Of a stretch of DNA of 64,000 nt, positions 39,101-49,874 are shown in pieces. Each line of letters opens with the position of its first letter. Positions within the stretch are counted from its first letter, which is position 1. The stretch comes from Tritrichomonas musculus. Its lineage: Eukaryota; Parabasalia; Tritrichomonadida; Tritrichomonadidae. The DNA lies in the NCBI GenBank assembly GCA_039105265.1, contig JAPFFF010000038.1:1116001-1180000 (forward strand), read 5' to 3'. The position numbers were made by a program, and so were the translations under genes. Below the pieces are notes generated by a model. It saw nothing but the letters and a program-made list of their open reading frames with translations, was not told the DNA's origin and searched no databases.

Positions 39101-40199
39101 AAAAATTGAACTCTTGGAAAATGTATTTTGTAAACCAATTAAATTAAAAAAAATTCATACATATATGTACTTTATGTCATAAAATTTATGAAAAGAAGAA
39201 GAAGAAAAAAAGTATTATTTATTAATTTTTGATCAAAACTTTTAATTTTCTATTTATTTATTACGGATTTATTAGAATATCTAAACCTAATTGAAATTAA
39301 AGGAGATTTTTTAGAAATCTAAATAAAATCTTCAATGACTATTTACCTGATTCATGAGATAGAAATATTAATTTAGTAGAATATTGTTCCAAATACAGTT
39401 TCTTAAATCTAAAATTTCAGAAGTAATTTTCGAACAGCTTTCGACTATTCCTACGTCATTTGCTTTTTGATAGGTTTATCAATTATGGTTCAAAGAGATT
39501 GAATTATTTCAATAAAAACAAAAAATAGCTTGCGTTCAATCTTCAAAAAAAAAATCATAATTTTTGCAATAAAAAAATAGATTTTGCGGCTTAACAAAAT
39601 CAGATTTTTAATAATTTTTTTTAATTAAAATATAAATAGCAGATATGAAAAATGCAAGTTTTTGGTTAAACAGAAAGATTGGTATCAATGTAATTATTCT
39701 AATAGTCATAATTGTATAATCTTTAACCCAAACATTTTTTTTACGTTTATTCAATAAGTTTGTTAATCTGGTATTTACTGAAAAAAAAATTAATTATTTA
39801 AATTTAAATTTTATTTTTTTATTATTTATGTGGTATTTCTAAAGTAAATGGATATAAAAATCTTTTTTTATTTGAATTGAACTATAAAATTTGAAATATA
39901 ATTGAAAAAAAGAATATTGTAAATTTATTAATGGAATAGGTTAAAACAATAAAATCAAAGGAAGCAAAAAAATATCGAAATTGTGGGGAATTTTATATTT
40001 CAAAGGAGTAAGATATTTTATTTCAATTGTTTGTAGAATTTTTAATCGTTTGAAATGTAGAATCCTATCGAAAAAAAAAAAAAAAAAAAATTAATATATT
40101 GATTAATATATATTTGTAAAGCAATCACAAATTTTTAAAAAAAATCTATTGTTCTTAAATCATATAAACAATACGATCAATTTTATTTTTTTATTCGAA
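39101..40199. other. Intergenic, no gene seen
   Basis: Extremely AT-rich with an A run at about 40072-40090. No coding potential, repeats or RNA gene recognised. Confidence 0.4.
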
Positions 40200-41065
40200 A
40201 ATAAAGGTCGTACAACTGAATTTTAACAGTAAAACTCAATGATTGGTTTGTTTAAACTAATTATATTTTATTATAATAATAATAATCAGTTTTATAAATA
40301 TTTGCATCGTACAAAATTCAAATTAAAATAAAAACTAAAAGGATATAAGTATATATTAAATTTTCTTCAGAAAATAAATTTGAGTATTTTATCTCAATTT
40401 ATTTTAATTATTTTTGATAAGAGTTTTATAACACTTTATAAAAATTTAGAATAGCGATAACTTTTTATATAATTTATTTTAATCATTAGTTCTTTTGATA
40501 TCTTTTTATATGCTTTTAAAACATTAAGTGTTATATAAAAATAGTTATTATTATTGAAAAAAAAAATTCATTTTTTAGCTAAAAATGCAGAAAAATTGAA
40601 TTTGTTGAATTATTAAATGATGATTTTAAAAAAATTGGACGTTACAGGAGCCAAATGACGAATACAATTTTATTTATATGCATTTACTTTCTAATATATT
40701 TGAATTTCATTCTAAATCAAATGTCAGTTTTTTCTAAAAATGAAGATTTAGTTGATTGGTTTCATAAATATAAAAAGTTTAATATTTCAATTACTGAAGG
40801 ATTTCGTCAAAAAGTAAAATATTATTTGTATAACACATAGTATATCCATTCAAATGACATCTATATTTTTTAAATGATGCAAATATATAAGAAATCGATA
40901 TATATTGAATTTTAATTAAAGTCTTTATTTCAACCATTACATTTTATAATATTGGATATAAAATATATAAATTATATATTATAATTATTAAATAAATTAT
41001 TTATTAAGATAAATATAAATTTATTTAATTTTATTTTTTATTCAATTTAGTTGTACGACCTTTTC
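40200..41065. repeat. Inverted repeat pair bracketing the LTA-synthase-like gene's upstream region
   Basis: AAGGTCGTACAACT (40205-40218) and its complement (41047-41060), with TTCGAAAA beside each, form an inverted pair 830 bp apart. Outside them AATACGATCAATTTT occurs in direct orientation (40170 and 41083). A 61-codon frame at 40655-40840 (MTNTILFICIYFLIYLNFIL) lies between and is not recognised. The structure may be a MITE-like insertion ending 75 bp before the gene start. Confidence 0.45.
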
Positions 41066-41136
41066 GAAAATTCAATATATATAATACGATCAATTTTTGA
41101 GTATTTTTTTCTGAATCTGATATATTATTTATTCAA

Positions 41137-44058
41137 ATGGTTAGTATCAAAAATCCATCTATCTTTTTTCCTTTTTATTTTTTTGTACCCACTTTTACTC
41201 TTATTATTTCAAAATATACCTTTGAATCAACAGCAAAATTAATCTATCTTGGAAAAAACTTAAATGTTTTAATTATGTTAATTCTTCAATTTTCGCAAAA
41301 TTGTTTGATCGCAGTAGTACATTACTGGCTTCGTTGTATTTTACTTAAGTTAGGATGGCCAACATTTTATCTAAATGTATTAATGATCGTTTTATATATG
41401 GAAATTATAGGATTTACTCTTTATGATTTTGAAAATACGCGTCATAATATGCAGATGGTGTTACCCTCAACCTATGTTGCCTATCTGGGGAGATTTGGAA
41501 TGGAGCAAAAAGTATTTCATGAATTTTGGTCAAATATCAAAGGGGCCGTAGCTCATTCAAATAGTGTTTCAAACATTATTAAAACAACTATTTTAGATTC
41601 ACCGCAATTTTGGATTTTGATAATTGTTGTTATGATTGTATTTTTCCTATTTGGCTTATATTTAATTTATTCAAATTGGAACGAAATTTTTGAATCAATA
41701 TTCCCTAATCAACACGCTGATCTTCAAGAAAATTCATCTTCATTTTTTATCTCAATTGATAACGAATTAAAAACGTACAAAATCAATTTTTTCAATATTT
41801 TCTTGGTTTTCATCCATTTTTTAGCATTTGTTGATTTAATTGTCAATTTGTCAATTAAAAATTCGAATGAAGATTTCAAAGCCCGATATTTTTCAATTCT
41901 TCCTTATTTTTCATCCCTTCAACTTGCCCTGACTCATTTTGAGAAGAAGCCATCCAAACAAACCCTTGAAAAAGTCAACCAAATTACAAGAAATTTTCTT
42001 CCACCAGGTCGATATTGGATTGATACTAGAGACAATCCGATTTATCCGGAAGTTCATGGTGATTTTGAGTCGTTTTGTGCCTACAATCCAACATCGAATG
42101 AATGCAAGAAGAAAGAGAAGAAAGAAATTAAGAAAGAAGAAATATTAAAACCAGAAGAATTGCCAAATGTATTACTTTTACTTTATGAATCATTTAATCC
42201 GGCCACATATTTGATAAACAAGGCATTTCTAGAAGAGCATGTTAAAAATCCAAACATGCTTAAAACAGACACTCCATTTTACAATGAAGAAATCATGCCA
42301 TTTCTTCACAAATTTGCCAAAGAAGAAATGATCACTTTTTCAGGGATGCAAACTCTTGGACTTCCATCTTTTTCAGGTCTTCATTCAATTCTTACACAAG
42401 AGCCACCATCGCAAACATACATGAACATCATCAATGGCTGGCAGAATGATGTTGATGACATACCAAGTTACTTTCACATGAAAGGGTATCGAACATTGAT
42501 TGTCAATGCGAATCGTTTTGATTTCGACGGGAAACAATATTGGATCTATAAGAAGAGCAAGCAAGAAGAGGCCAGATATAGAATGAACTGTCTTTCTAGT
42601 TATGGAGATTCATTCAATGACAGTCTACAGAAGCAAATTGGTGATTATTCATTTGTTAATAATATGAAGAAAAAATGCACAGAAGAAGAAGTTGAAAAAT
42701 ATTTGAAGAAACATAAAGACATTTATGATTTCCCTCGATTTTTCGACTATGCAGCTGCTTATTATCCAACTGCGAAGCAAGCAAAGGCAATTCAAATTGA
42801 TCCAAACACAGTGTATGAAAATCCTTCAATTTCTGTTTCTGGCGATCGAATTGTTGCCAAAGAAATTGAAGCGCATTGGAAGCAACAGAAAAGCATCATG
42901 AAAGAGAAATCATATAAAATGCCACTTTTTACATTGGCATCATCAGTTGATGGTCATATGCCATATAGCGGTTATGACAAGCCAGAATTCTATTCAAAAA
43001 TTGATCCGAAAATTAAACCACATTCTGAAGAAATGAGAGTTGCTCGATTCCTTAACGTCAACAGATACACCGATGAATACTTTATTAAAGAGTTAATTGA
43101 ATGGTTGAAAGTTAATGATCCAAATACGATCCTTTTATTTACTGGAGATCACGGAACACGCGACATTCCAGCCAAAGAAAAGAACCAACAATTCACTAAA
43201 AACATTAAATATGATCCGAAATGTATCCATGAATCAACTGGTTCTGATTCTTTCTATTACGTATCAGGTGGCATTGCTTATCTTGGGAAAGATGAAAGAA
43301 TTAAGAAAGCTTTTGGTTTTGATAAACTTGCTGGAAAAACAATCAAATTCACAGTTGATCACGGAGACATGATTTACACAGCAGAAGAAATAATTCAGAG
43401 ACTTCAAGGAAAATCATTAATGCCAACCAATCGAAAATCGAGGAATCTTGTTGACATGTCTTTAGATTTAATTAACGAAACAAATGAAGAATCGTTTGCT
43501 AAGAAAATCGATGAAAGTGGTTGGAAATCGGTTTCAATGGTAAGTCACATGGTTGAATATCATAATGGCATGAAAATGGTTCGTTTTCATCCTGGTGATA
43601 TTAACGGTGCACATATTTATAAGCAGTGCATCTATCCAACTGGCCTTCTTCCAACAAATTTCATTGAAGGAAAAGATAAAAGAAATTTCGTCGTGATTCG
43701 TGAAGAAAAAAATGAAACTGAAAAGAAAAAACATTTGGAATTCGTAGATGAGGCTCTCCAATATTTGGCAGCTGAAAATTATCTTGGAGCTAAAAACAGA
43801 CTTTATAATTATAAATTTAGAGACGAAGATTGCATTAAAAATCATAATTGCCAATTGCCTAAAAAACTTCCTGATATTAAATTTAAAGATGGACCATTTT
43901 TGAAGTTCATTTTAAATATTTACATAGGAGGTGCACTGGGAATGATGTTGCCATTTATAGTTATAGTTTTGATCAAGTCTAGCCTGAATTTGATCAAATC
44001 TGATGAAAAGAAAGATTTCACATCATTGCTCGAAAATACATCCGTCACTGATTTATAG
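41137..44058 (+). CDS. LTA-synthase-like sulfatase-fold membrane protein
   Basis: ATG at 41137; 973 residues. Several membrane helices occupy about residues 8-260 and another is near 930-955, so the enzyme domain is held at a membrane. The domain (about 340-770) has the alkaline phosphatase/sulfatase order seen in lipoteichoic acid synthases: NVLLLLYESFNP near 343, LGLPSFSGLHSIL near 407 (nucleophile region), SVDGHMPYSGYD near 600 and LLFTGDHGTRD near 667 (metal ligands). The C-terminal 200 residues are an addition before the last helix. Bacterial relatives transfer phosphoglycerol or phosphoethanolamine to surface glycolipids; here the substrate is unknown, perhaps a lipoglycan or GPI-like glycan. 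The frame is intact. Bacterial origin is plausible but not shown. Confidence 0.82.
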   Translation: MVSIKNPSIFFPFYFFVPTFTLIISKYTFESTAKLIYLGKNLNVLIMLILQFSQNCLIAVVHYWLRCILLKLGWPTFYLNVLMIVLYMEIIGFTLYDFENTRHNMQMVLPSTYVAYLGRFGMEQKVFHEFWSNIKGAVAHSNSVSNIIKTTILDSPQFWILIIVVMIVFFLFGLYLIYSNWNEIFESIFPNQHADLQENSSSFFISIDNELKTYKINFFNIFLVFIHFLAFVDLIVNLSIKNSNEDFKARYFSILPYFSSLQLALTHFEKKPSKQTLEKVNQITRNFLPPGRYWIDTRDNPIYPEVHGDFESFCAYNPTSNECKKKEKKEIKKEEILKPEELPNVLLLLYESFNPATYLINKAFLEEHVKNPNMLKTDTPFYNEEIMPFLHKFAKEEMITFSGMQTLGLPSFSGLHSILTQEPPSQTYMNIINGWQNDVDDIPSYFHMKGYRTLIVNANRFDFDGKQYWIYKKSKQEEARYRMNCLSSYGDSFNDSLQKQIGDYSFVNNMKKKCTEEEVEKYLKKHKDIYDFPRFFDYAAAYYPTAKQAKAIQIDPNTVYENPSISVSGDRIVAKEIEAHWKQQKSIMKEKSYKMPLFTLASSVDGHMPYSGYDKPEFYSKIDPKIKPHSEEMRVARFLNVNRYTDEYFIKELIEWLKVNDPNTILLFTGDHGTRDIPAKEKNQQFTKNIKYDPKCIHESTGSDSFYYVSGGIAYLGKDERIKKAFGFDKLAGKTIKFTVDHGDMIYTAEEIIQRLQGKSLMPTNRKSRNLVDMSLDLINETNEESFAKKIDESGWKSVSMVSHMVEYHNGMKMVRFHPGDINGAHIYKQCIYPTGLLPTNFIEGKDKRNFVVIREEKNETEKKKHLEFVDEALQYLAAENYLGAKNRLYNYKFRDEDCIKNHNCQLPKKLPDIKFKDGPFLKFILNIYIGGALGMMLPFIVIVLIKSSLNLIKSDEKKDFTSLLENTSVTDL

Positions 44059-44670
44059 ATTATATGGAATGTTAATTTTGGTTTGGACTAAAGTATTGAA
44101 AATTACAATAATTGTTTATTTATTTGTTTGTTTTCAAAAAATTGAATAGTTTATATATTTTTCAAAGAGAACTCTGAATTTTTTTGAAATTTAGATTATG
44201 GAGAGTAGATGCAACTAATGGAGATTTTATTCTCTAAAAAGTTTGTTTTTCTGAGGTTTATGCTCTTTTTTTTTTTTTTTTTTCTTTGAGAGAGTTGGAC
44301 CTAATCTGATTATTGTTAATATTTTTTTTTTGTAATATTGGAAAAATATTTGAAGACAAAGATTTACATTGTAAAACAGGATCTCATCTTGGAAATTATT
44401 TTAGATGACGCTGTGAACAAAATAAAGCGTATTGATGACTTTGATGGACAAGTCTTTTCTCATAGGTAACATGTTTCTGATAATAAAGTGTATTTAAACA
44501 AGAGATTTATTATTTACTTCGAAATTACCTTTCTTTTGCTACTTCTATGAATCATTAATTAAATCAAAGGTTCCAAATACTGTTAGTTTTTTAAGTGAAA
44601 ATGCAAAATAGCTAGAATAATTAACTTAAAAATACTTTTTTATATCTAAATAAATAATTCATAAAAATAC
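44059..44670. other. Intergenic with short kinase-like relic
   Basis: Positions 44337-44469 (plus) read YIVKQDLILEIILDDAVNKI, KRIDDFDGQVFSHR and a stop. This resembles an eroded kinase catalytic loop through DFG (H-R-D-L-K-L-E-N-I-L...I-D-F-G) with most key residues changed. The rest is AT-rich with a T run at 44270-44284. Confidence 0.35.
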
Positions 44671-46416
44671 TTAACTTAAATCTTGACTTTCATTGTTCAA
44701 AGAATTAGAGAGAATTTCTTCCTCTTCAAATATAATTTCTTTTTCATTTTCATCGAATATTCTGCACATTCTTTTTATTTCTTCATCAATAGTAAATTCA
44801 TCTTCAATATATTCTGGCGACTTCGCAATTAAGCATGAATTAATATAACTGATTTTTTTATCATTTTTAGCATCAACCAGTTTCTCGAGCAAAAACTGAG
44901 AATAAATGACCGCACACAGTGATGCCATTCCATCATTCACGAGAATCCAATCAAAATCAGCATCAACAACTGTTTCTTCATCTTTTATCATGACATCAAA
45001 TTTATTCATTTCACCATTCTTTTCATAAACAATTGGAAGTTTGAATTGATAGACTTTTTCACTAATGCTGCATTGTGTAATGATGATTCCGACGACTTCA
45101 TCATGTTCATCATACATTTCAACAACATTCAAAAGTGGCAAGCCATCCTCTTTCAACCAAATATCAAAAAATGAAGTGAAGTCATTTCCTAACGAATCAT
45201 TCACAATTTGTATAAAATCTGGAATTTCAGCTGATTTGTGCTGATATGTTGAAAGCCATGTCGAACAGACCTTCAGAAAATTCTCTTCACCAACGATGTT
45301 AGAAAACATTCTCAATACGAAGGCGCCTTTTATGTAATGAACGGCCCTCAGAAGTTCTTTTGAATAGTCCATTTCATTTTCATTCTCATAAATTTTTGAA
45401 TTATCAAAAAATGCCAAACAATTCAAACCGTCATGCTTGGTGAACAGATCCATTGAATAGTCGTGGCTCTTATTCAAACAATCCCTCAAAATAAGGTATT
45501 CAAAATACTGCGCAAATCCTTCATTCAGCCAAATGGAGTCCCACCATTTGATCGACACAAGGTCCCCAAACCAAAGATGCGCGATTTCATGCATGATTGT
45601 CAATGTATTAAACAAGAAGTCTCTTCCAAAGCAATTTTTTAATGCTATCAAACCGTAATTCTCCATGCCAATTCCAATGCCATCGTGCGAGATGAACTGA
45701 AGATGTGGCAATTCATACTTGATTGACATTTTTTCTTCCATCCATTCAATTGAATAGATCGCCATCGTCAGATATAAACCGTACTTTTCAATGTCTTTTG
45801 ATGCATAAATTTTAACTGGAAGCCCATTCTTCGTTCGGTCTTCAATCGCCTGGAAATTGCCAACACAAATGCACAAGAGATAGCTGCACATTGCTGGCGT
45901 CTCGAGGAATGTTATCTCTTTTTCTTCTTCAGTTAATTTGATGGTTTGTATCGGCATATTTGAAACACCATTCAAATCGGATGGAATTCGAATTCTGACT
46001 TTGAATGATGATCTGTTGCATGGCTCGTCAAAGCATGGAAGAAGCGTTCGTGCATAATTTGGCTCAAAATTCGTGAAATAACAGTCTTCATAGCCATAAA
46101 AACCGTTGGTTGTCCGAAAAAGTGGAATTACTTGATATTCAATGGTAATCGGATATGTTGAAATGTCTTGTTCTGGGTCTTCTGAGCGGTATATAATTAA
46201 TTTTGGAAGGTCCATGGTGAATTTAAGAGGATGGCCGTTTTGGATGACATTAATAATTGCAATATTGCTATTGAAATGTAAAAAGACTTTATCATCATTT
46301 TGATTCTTGTGGAATGTTATAGTGACACTGGCACTAAAAGGATACTCTCTCTTTTTAAAGTGTATGTACAAGTCATAATGTGTAGGAACATAGTTCTGAG
46401 GTAATCTTTCAAACAT
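44671..46416 (-). CDS. M1-family metalloaminopeptidase, short form
   Basis: ATG at 46416; 581 residues. The exopeptidase signature GMENYG is at about 250-255, the zinc site HEIAHLWFGD at 276-285 with the third ligand Glu in WLNEGFAQYFEYL near 299. The catalytic tyrosine is probably in VHYIKGAFVLRM near 363. The N-terminal beta domain is present (MFERLPQNYVPTHYDLYIHF). Typical puromycin-sensitive-type enzymes have about 850-900 residues; here the long ERAP1-type C-terminal helical domain is largely missing and the protein ends with an acidic tail. It removes N-terminal residues from peptides, probably in the cytosol since no signal peptide is seen. Confidence 0.92.
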   Translation of the reverse strand: MFERLPQNYVPTHYDLYIHFKKREYPFSASVTITFHKNQNDDKVFLHFNSNIAIINVIQNGHPLKFTMDLPKLIIYRSEDPEQDISTYPITIEYQVIPLFRTTNGFYGYEDCYFTNFEPNYARTLLPCFDEPCNRSSFKVRIRIPSDLNGVSNMPIQTIKLTEEEKEITFLETPAMCSYLLCICVGNFQAIEDRTKNGLPVKIYASKDIEKYGLYLTMAIYSIEWMEEKMSIKYELPHLQFISHDGIGIGMENYGLIALKNCFGRDFLFNTLTIMHEIAHLWFGDLVSIKWWDSIWLNEGFAQYFEYLILRDCLNKSHDYSMDLFTKHDGLNCLAFFDNSKIYENENEMDYSKELLRAVHYIKGAFVLRMFSNIVGEENFLKVCSTWLSTYQHKSAEIPDFIQIVNDSLGNDFTSFFDIWLKEDGLPLLNVVEMYDEHDEVVGIIITQCSISEKVYQFKLPIVYEKNGEMNKFDVMIKDEETVVDADFDWILVNDGMASLCAVIYSQFLLEKLVDAKNDKKISYINSCLIAKSPEYIEDEFTIDEEIKRMCRIFDENEKEIIFEEEEILSNSLNNESQDLS

Positions 46417-46909
46417 TTTTAAAAATAAAATTTTACAAAATTTTTCATTGATTGAATAACCAGAAATTTTTAGTGTTTTACTTTTATCTTCAATAATATT
46501 TTATATTTTTTAATATTTATTGAATATATAAAATAAAAAAATAAAATAGATATAAAATATTTATTTATATATTTGAATATCAGTTTTTCCTTATATAAAT
46601 CCCAAAATAGACATTTTAAAAATTTAAAAATTTGTAGTAAGCAGTCAAATTTTTGTCAAAGTGTAAATGCAAATAGAGGCAAAAGTTTTGTAGCAAAGCA
46701 TTAAAAATTAGGTTATAATTTAATTTTTGATTATAATTCACAAAGAATAATAACTAAATAGAGATGCTGATTAATGGAATATTTGTTAATGGATAAAGTA
46801 TCACTGTGGTAAATGGATTTGATCCGATACAAAGTGCATAAAATTTTTATAATATAAAAAAAAAATCTTAAATTTGATAATATTAACTATTTTTTTTTAC
46901 TGATTTTTT
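46417..46909. other. Intergenic, no gene seen
   Basis: AT-rich spacer between two minus-strand peptidase genes. No promoter motif could be assigned. Confidence 0.4.
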
Positions 46910-47863
46910 TTAAGCTTGAACTTGGAGTGGATCTGTGGCAACACCACATTGGTTATTTTTGTTTCGGGACATTCTAATATAACCTTTTTCTCCCCAAGCT
47001 TTTCCCCATGAATTACGAACAATCCAATAATCAACGTCATTCATTGAGCCGTATCCAACAAGTCCAACAGCATGATTAAGAGCTCTAGATGAGCAAGAAG
47101 GTTCATCATAAATACCGCCACTGTATAACTGGAAAGAAAACTTTGTTGCATCAATACCAATATCACAAACTCCTTGAGAAATTAAGGTTTTGAGAGCATC
47201 CTCATCACCTTTTTCACCATGAATGTAACCTTTAATTTGATTGATTCTTTTACTTTTATCATAGGCGCATCTTGTTTGGAAAAATTTGTATGGATAATCT
47301 TCCTCCGACATAAGAAATCCATCTTGCAATCTGATAATATAATCTAAAGTAACATCTTCGGCACCACCATCACATCCCGAGCAATACTCGCAACAATCAA
47401 GAATTTCTTGTTCCGAACATGAATAAAGCTTACCATGAGCTATAGCATAAGCTGATTCGCATGCTTGAACTGTACCAAAAGCCCAGCATGATCCACATTG
47501 GCCTTGATCTTTGATTTCATTGACTGCTCCTTTTTCCCGCCAATCAATTGAAGATGGTTCATCTCCTTTATATTTATTAACAATGCTTTGGCGTGGTTGA
47601 ACTTGTGATTGACGACGACCAAGAAGGGTTTTATATTCTGCTGGAGTATAACAAGCAAATTTGTTAAGAGAAAGTTTGAATGAATTTTTTGCGGAATTGA
47701 ACTCTTGAACACGACGTGCGTTAGATAAATATATACCAAGACGGAAATGATATTCATCTCCTGTATAAAATTGATTTGAAGTACGCATCCATGAAAGAAA
47801 AGATTTTTCTTCATGTGGAGCAATTAATGCTGAGAAGGCAAATGAGACAAGATAAAAAAGCAT
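46910..47863 (-). CDS. Papain-like cysteine peptidase (clan CA, C1, cathepsin L-like)
   Basis: ATG at 47863; 317 residues. A hydrophobic signal peptide occupies about 1-15 (MLFYLVSFAFSALIA). An I29 inhibitor prodomain follows, with an ERFNIN-like helix and FSLNKF-type end (LSLNKFACYTPAEY). The mature domain starts near SSIDWREKGAVNEIKDQ. The oxyanion Gln 120, catalytic Cys 126 in QGQCGSCWAF, His 264 in LNHAVGLVGYG and Asn 284 in NSWGKAWGEKGY are all present, along with the GCDGG box. Length is normal for trichomonad CP genes. These enzymes are lysosomal or secreted and act in nutrition and host interaction. Confidence 0.96.
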   Translation of the reverse strand: MLFYLVSFAFSALIAPHEEKSFLSWMRTSNQFYTGDEYHFRLGIYLSNARRVQEFNSAKNSFKLSLNKFACYTPAEYKTLLGRRQSQVQPRQSIVNKYKGDEPSSIDWREKGAVNEIKDQGQCGSCWAFGTVQACESAYAIAHGKLYSCSEQEILDCCEYCSGCDGGAEDVTLDYIIRLQDGFLMSEEDYPYKFFQTRCAYDKSKRINQIKGYIHGEKGDEDALKTLISQGVCDIGIDATKFSFQLYSGGIYDEPSCSSRALNHAVGLVGYGSMNDVDYWIVRNSWGKAWGEKGYIRMSRNKNNQCGVATDPLQVQA

Positions 47864-49683
47864 TTTATCGTTTTTTTTTTTTTTTTTTTTTTTTTTTGAA
47901 AAATTGAAAACTCAAAATTGAAAAGCTTTTTATCAAATCATAAATATTAAATAATTATTCATTTAATAAATGAATTATTATTTTAAATTAATAATTTAAA
48001 AATTAAAAGATCAAATTTTAATATTTCAATTTTAAATTACTCTCTCATTTTTTCTTAGGGAGTTAACCGATTTATAAATGAATTTGAATTTTAAAAAATG
48101 AAGTATTATTCTTGAAATAGAAAAGTTTTTTTTCTTAGATAATCTTAAGGGTGTACTTGATAATTCTGAAGAAAAAATTCAATGAGCTTTCTCAAAAGCA
48201 ACAATTATTAATTTTAAAAATATAAATTTTATTTTAAATACAATACAATAAATAAATAAATATAATAGTAATTATTTTTATATTTAGATCTCAAAAAAAT
48301 CTGATTTTCAAAATAATTATTAAGAAAATCTCTTTATAAAAAGATTATATAACTTATTTTTAAATATATATATATTTATATTCATTTATTAATTTATATT
48401 TAAATATATATTTAATATTTTTCTAATATTTCATGAGATACAAAAAGTAATAATAATATAAAACTTTTTATGATATTTATTTTATTATCAGAATTATATA
48501 ACTTTTTGTGAAAGACATTATGATTTTATATCGTATATAAACCTTCTTATTAATAATATTAATTGCATATATTATTCATTTATCTGTGTTAATATAAATT
48601 TTATATTATATAAATTTCAATATTAAATTATTTAAGGAAATATTTACTGCAATATTAATTCTTTTAAAATTAAAAAAAATATATTTAATTTTTTTTATGT
48701 TAAAAACTTTACTAGGAAAAATATTATCAAATGATTTTTAAGAATATATTTATATATTTATATTATAGATATATAAATAGAATAATATTATATAAATAAA
48801 TCATAGAAAGATAGATATAATCTTATTATAATAAAAAAAATAATTTATGAAAAAGTTTAAAAATATTTTTTCTATTTGAGAATATTTGAAAGATCAATTC
48901 AATATATAATTTTTGGTTTTTTTAATTGTGATAATATTTATTGATACATATAATATTTAACATGTAACAATATTTAAATAATATATAGTTATAAATAAAA
49001 TAATAAATAGAGATAAATATATAAAAATAAATGTTTACTGAATAAAATAAATTTAAATTAATTTAATCTATTATTAAAAATTGTTCATATATTTCAACTT
49101 TTTCTGAAAAAATTATTTTATTCAGTTTTTTTGTGAAATTATTTCCTTCCTGTAAAAATGAAATAAATAACATAAAACTAAGACCAAAATTATAAAAAAA
49201 ATATTTCAATCATAAAAATATTTAATTTCTAAACTATCTAAACTTTTTCCGAAAGAGCAACCATTGAATTTATTTTCTACAATAACGTATTAAATTGGAC
49301 ATTCGTCTTGATCGTTTAGGAGAAAAAATGTGAAGTTTATATAAGACACTTTGATGGAAAAGAGAAGTTTATATAAGACACTTTGATGTAGATTCCCAAA
49401 TCACTAGCATTAGAAAAGCAAATATAATATGAAAATAAATAAAAAATTAATTTCTCAGGATTTTTTTGTCATATTCGTTTTTTTTATTTTAATTGAAAAA
49501 GTAGCTTCCATAATCTACAGCAAATGGAGTGGCAGCCTTCAAAAAGTGAACAATTGAAAAGAATTCAATTTTTTTCTTTCTAGAAAGACTAGAGAGATTG
49601 TTTTTTACATATAATATATTTTTGTCAACTTTTGTTTTTGGTATGAAATATGACAATAATATTGAAATTGCGAATTTATAAAT
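47864..49683. other. Long AT-rich intergenic, no gene seen
   Basis: Starts with a T run (47869-47897) upstream of the peptidase gene. The rest is almost pure A/T. A 25-bp word, GAAGTTTATATAAGACACTT and following bases, occurs twice 32 bp apart (49332 and 49364). A small minus-strand frame over 49489-49734 runs into the next element and is not credible as a gene. Confidence 0.5.
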
Positions 49684-49692
49684 GTTTTTGAG
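49684..49692. other. Left target-site duplication, 9 bp
   Basis: GTTTTTGAG here is repeated exactly at 51366-51374, immediately outside the TIRs of the element at 49693-51365. Confidence 0.85.
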
Positions 49693-49778
49693 GGTACTGA
49701 ATAAGCAAAAGAGACTTTTTGTAAGGACATTCAAATAATTGAATGAGAATAAATTTACCTTTCAATTTTTTTATGGTA

Positions 49779-49868
49779 CATAATTTTTACCGATTCTTAC
49801 CGCCAGCCGCGGGGTCTCAGCTTCGCTCGACGCCCGATAGGCGGTATGTAGCCTCGGTAAAAATTATG
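49779..49868. mobile_element. 90-bp hairpin MITE flanked by TA
   Basis: CATAATTTTTACCGA at the left and TCGGTAAAAATTATG at the right are perfect complements, with TA directly outside each. A second, inner pair TTACCGCC/GGCGGTA surrounds a GC-rich core (AGCCGCGGGGTCTCAGC). The whole unit folds into one long hairpin. Confidence 0.8.
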
Positions 49869-49874
49869 TAAAAA

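Noticed and set aside
49489-49734. 81-codon minus-strand frame
   Set aside because: Runs across a transposon boundary and its target-site repeat; not plausible as a gene.
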